Part shown: in pieces, positions 43,801-44,027 of the stretch
How the letters are laid out: each line of letters begins with the position of its first letter
Position numbering within the stretch: position 1 is the stretch's first letter
Assembly (NCBI RefSeq): GCF_016082275.1
Contig: NZ_MOWM01000054.1
Span: forward strand, 1 to 44,027
Source of the DNA: Variovorax sp. E3
Lineage (GTDB): Bacteria > Pseudomonadota > Gammaproteobacteria > Burkholderiales > Burkholderiaceae_C
DNA length: 44,027 bases
Reading direction: 5' to 3'
Notes under the pieces: model-generated
What the model was told of the DNA's origin: nothing
Seen by the model: the letters and a program-made list of their open reading frames with translations, nothing else
The model's database searches: none
Made by a program: the position numbers and the translations under genes

Positions 43801-43932
43801 GGTCGGGTAGTCGACCTGCGGCAGGGCCGACAGCGGCAGGAAGCGGAACGCCACCAGGCCGGCCAGCACGATGGCGACCATCAGCAGCGAGGTCGCCACC
43901 GGTCGAAGAATGAACGGGCGTGAGGGACTCAT
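40813..43932 (-). CDS. mdtB: MdtB-like RND multidrug transporter subunit
   Basis: A 1039-residue inner-membrane antiporter. FILRPVATSLLMVAIVLAG, QVDYPTIQVQTLYPGGSPEV and APLERQFGQMAGLDRMSS follow E. coli MdtB closely, and TGFVVDDAIVMIENIARYIE carries the helix-4 Asp-Asp proton relay. GVLYESYVHPLTILSTLPSAG and RFRPILMTTLAALFAAVP mark the second half. It is complete and in frame, unlike its partner mdtC. MdtB and MdtC assemble as a 2:1 heterotrimer in E. coli, extruding bile salts, novobiocin and other compounds. Here the pair is separated by a repeat element rather than adjacent. Confidence 0.94.
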   Translation of the reverse strand: MSPSRPFILRPVATSLLMVAIVLAGLVAFRFLPLSALPQVDYPTIQVQTLYPGGSPEVMSNTVTAPLERQFGQMAGLDRMSSTSAAGVSIITLQFSLGQTLDVAEQEVQAAINAGGSLLPADLPAPPVYAKVNPADAPVLTLSITSDTLPLTEVQNLVNTRLAQKISQVSGVGLVSLSGGQRPAVRIQANTQALAANGIGLDTLRTAISAANSNGAKGSFDGPKRAYTINSNDQLLTVDDYKNLIVSYKNGAPIRMVDVAQVVNSAENNQLSAWAGNKVDGTSKLSPAIIMNVQRQPGANVIATVDAIKRQLPELQVGLPTGLKIEVLSDRTAGIRASVQHVEMELVLAVVLVVLVIFAFLGSLRATVIASVAVPISLIGTFGLMYLLGYSLNNLSLMALTIATGFVVDDAIVMIENIARYIEEGEKPLQAAFKGATQIGFTIISLTVSLIAVLIPLLFMGDVVGRLFREFAVTLAITILISAVVSLTLVPMMSARWLKHEPKRDAASHGFGARAQRFFDGVMVRYDRSLHWVIDHQPLTLLVALLTMVLTVVLYLTIPKGLFPTQDTGQLQARVQAAQDVSFERMSQLQQQAAQAILEDPDVENLSSFVGVDAANNTMLHTGSMLINLTRSHDRQQDVMERLRERVRQVAGVTLYLQPTQDLTIDAETGPTEYRVSLEGVDSAAITSWMKKLVARLQESDKVRNVSSDAGAQGLAAFVNVNRDTAARLSITASTVDDALYSAFGQRIVSTIFTETNQYRVILEARPGMVNTPQTLGQLNLIAGSGVATPLSAIADISEQQAPLQITHVAQYPASTLNFDTAPGVSLGGSVDAIRAAAKEIGLPSSVTMTFLGASGAYERSLSNQLWLILAAVVCVYIVLGVLYESYVHPLTILSTLPSAGVGALLALMITGNDLGVIGIIGIILLIGIVKKNAIMMIDFAIDAERTQGKSPREAIHQAALLRFRPILMTTLAALFAAVPLMLSFGEGAELRRPLGLAIFGGLIVSQLLTLFTTPVIYLAFDRLGGGSSRRAVIEEEAV

Positions 43933-43974
43933 CGGGCGCGGCGCTTGCGGTCGGTCTCTGTGGGAATGCGGCGG

Positions 43975-44027
43975 TCAGCGCATCGTGCCGCCGGGTGCGG
44001 CGGGCGGCGTGCCCGGCTGCACGGCGG
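43975..44027 (-). CDS. mdtA: MdtA-like periplasmic adaptor, C-terminal end only
   Basis: Only the last 17 codons lie in the window, reading VQPGTPPAAPGGTMR then stop. The Pro/Gly-rich tail and the position 42 bases upstream of mdtB on the same strand fit the membrane-fusion protein that precedes mdtB in MdtABC operons. Identity rests on operon order, since no domain is visible. Confidence 0.45.
   Translation of the reverse strand, partial: AVQPGTPPAAPGGTMR

Noticed and set aside
40687..43923. A very long open frame on the plus strand opposite mdtB
   Set aside because: Its protein is His/Arg/Gln/Ala-rich with no family features, as expected from the antisense of a GC-rich gene with G/C third positions.

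Overview
The window is GC-rich DNA from a Gram-negative bacterium, most likely a betaproteobacterium of the Comamonadaceae and Variovorax-like. The grounds are a betaproteobacterial porin, two Bug/TctC periplasmic receptors next to catabolic genes, a self-sufficient CYP116B-type P450, an Anbu proteasome-like gene, and an intergenic repeat of a kind I associate with that family. It is chromosomal in character: mutS, uppP and corA are present and I see no phage, plasmid or transposase genes, no rRNA or tRNA, and no CRISPR array.

Layout. (1) 73-4890, all minus: a MarR regulator with a DHA2 drug exporter, an epoxide hydrolase, CorA and an unknown protein. (2) 5077-14492: an apparent catabolic island. 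It holds a porin, TctC receptor, FAH-family hydrolase, two VOC proteins, a D-2-hydroxyacid dehydrogenase, a GntR regulator, an alpha/beta hydrolase, a DapA-like lyase, a RidA/2-aminomuconate-deaminase-like protein and a RutE-like reductase. Its four regulated promoters each carry the palindrome TTGGTATACCAA or a near match, so it looks like one local GntR regulon feeding on an unidentified, possibly nitrogen-containing, compound. (3) 14869-21430: mutS, Anbu, an alpha/beta hydrolase, an amidase and a GNAT enzyme. (4) 21575-24141: a NarL-type two-component pair. (5) 24149-28413: P450-reductase fusion plus TctC receptor, divergent from an IclR regulator. (6) 28433-30295: uppP and an unknown protein. 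(7) 30287-34231: class III aminotransferase, amino-acid-binding protein and racemase-like protein, divergent from an RpiR regulator with three phased operator-like sites between them. (8) 34242-35643: a GntR gene and an SPW-repeat membrane protein, the latter preceded by a strikingly structured leader. (9) 35665-44027: an MdtABC-OprM-type RND efflux operon, with a repeat element lodged between mdtB and mdtC and mdtA cut by the window end.

A pervasive feature is single-base loss. At least nine genes (corA, FAH, small VOC, mutS, alpha/beta hydrolase, amino-acid-binding protein, second GntR, OprM-like, mdtC) and possibly a tenth (first GntR) are each broken by one missing base, usually a G or C in a short G/C run, and every one is restored by adding one base. 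This pattern points to sequencing or assembly error rather than gene decay, so these genes are listed as whole reconstructed coding regions.

The best candidates for something undescribed are the GGTATACC-controlled catabolic island and the three-way-junction-like element plus Shine-Dalgarno-masking hairpin upstream of the SPW protein.
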